From the NCBI RefSeq assembly GCF_044383835.1, contig NZ_JBISEP010000027.1, forward strand, positions 1-43,540: a DNA stretch of 43,540 nucleotides, in the 5' to 3' direction. Below are positions 43,424 through 43,540 of this stretch, piece by piece. This DNA comes from Paraliobacillus sp044383835. GTDB lineage: Bacteria > Bacillota > Bacilli > Bacillales > Amphibacillaceae. The notes under the pieces were generated by a model. It saw only the letters and a program-made list of their open reading frames with translations, did no database searches and was not told the DNA's origin. A program made the position numbers and the translations under genes. The stretch's first letter is position 1; each line of letters opens with the position of its first letter.

Positions 43424-43457
43424 AAAAAAACCTTTGAATTTATTTCAAAGGTTTTTC
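43424..43457 (-). terminator. Terminator of the rRNA operon
   Basis: AACCTTTGAA and TTCAAAGGTT form a 10-base-pair stem around a 5-base loop; on the minus strand it is followed by seven T. It lies directly after the 5S rRNA 3' end. Confidence 0.9.
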
Positions 43458-43461
43458 TGGT

Positions 43462-43540
43462 TGCCTAGCGACGTCCTACTCTTGCAGGGGCAAGGCCCCA
43501 ACTACCATCGGCGCTGAAGAGCTTAACTACTGTGTTCGGC
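43462..43540 (-). rRNA. rrf: 5S ribosomal RNA, 3' part (cut by window edge)
   Basis: The minus strand starting at the right edge reads GCCGAACACAGTAGTTAAGC, then CTCTTCAGCGCCGATGGTAG and ends GAGTAGGACGTCGCTAGGC. These are the conserved loop B to 3' end of Bacillus-type 5S rRNA. About 79 of roughly 116 bases are present; the 5' part is outside the window. Confidence 0.95.

Noticed and set aside
1..43540. CRISPR array, prophage or integrase
   Set aside because: No regularly spaced repeats, cas genes, integrase or phage structural genes were seen; the toxin area has only IS remnants.

Overview
The window comes from a low-GC Gram-positive bacterium of the family Bacillaceae. A halotolerant or alkaliphilic genus such as Oceanobacillus, Virgibacillus or Gracilibacillus is my best guess. 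The reasons are a long block in the order of the Bacillus subtilis 'yt' region (aroA(G), ccpA, motP, motS; ytxH, ytxG, murC, sftA; ytpR, ytpQ, ytpP; ytoP, ytzB, trmB, ytzH, ytmP; ytlQ, ytlP; ytzE, ytgP, ytfP), strong AGGAGG ribosome binding sites, a tyrosyl T-box leader and a SigB-type promoter candidate. The genus is an inference from gene order, not a measured placement.

Region 1 (1-3960) is accessory and scrambled. It holds the 3' part of a polymorphic (LXG/WXG-type secreted) toxin locus. Cassette 1 is a GHH-type nuclease toxin tail plus a small immunity protein that looks like the ribosomal L7/L12 C-terminal fold. Cassette 2 is a pre-toxin segment, a GH-E nuclease tail and a SUFU-type immunity protein. 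Cassette 3 is a decayed copy of the pre-toxin and GH-E segments. The copies share nearly identical DNA just upstream of the variable toxin tail, and the cassettes are interrupted by an IS256-family transposase remnant and a Xre-regulator remnant.

Region 2 (3981-9062, minus strand) carries the peroxide-defence pair ahpC-ahpF behind two candidate PerR boxes, a phosphofructokinase, and tyrS behind a tyrosine T-box. Divergent from tyrS is a large class A penicillin-binding protein (9184-12108), followed by an ABC exporter pair (12489-14129). In B. subtilis the acsA-acuABC genes lie between tyrS and the mot genes; here that slot holds the PBP and the exporter.

Region 3 (14315-23168) contains aroA(G), ccpA, motP and motS on the minus strand, a divergent FtsA-like actin-fold protein with unusual tandem C-terminal repeats, then ytxG-ytxH (general stress) and murC (peptidoglycan precursor ligase).

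Region 4 (23284-42228) is ordinary chromosomal housekeeping: nicotinate phosphoribosyltransferase, the SftA DNA translocase, ytpRQP, a PTS-EIIC-like membrane protein, two unrelated lipoproteins, a DUF84 NTPase, an M42 peptidase, tRNA m7G46 methyltransferase, a kinase-fold protein, a NERD protein, a 2'-5' RNA ligase-like phosphodiesterase, a K+ channel, a small DeoR regulator, a pseudouridine synthase, a MurJ/YtgP flippase and a BaiN-like flavoprotein.

Region 5 (42355-43540) has a decayed ISL3-family transposase with a hairpin over its start site, a repeat-rich stretch without a credible gene, and the terminator and 3' part of a 5S rRNA gene on the minus strand. An rRNA operon therefore ends at the right edge.
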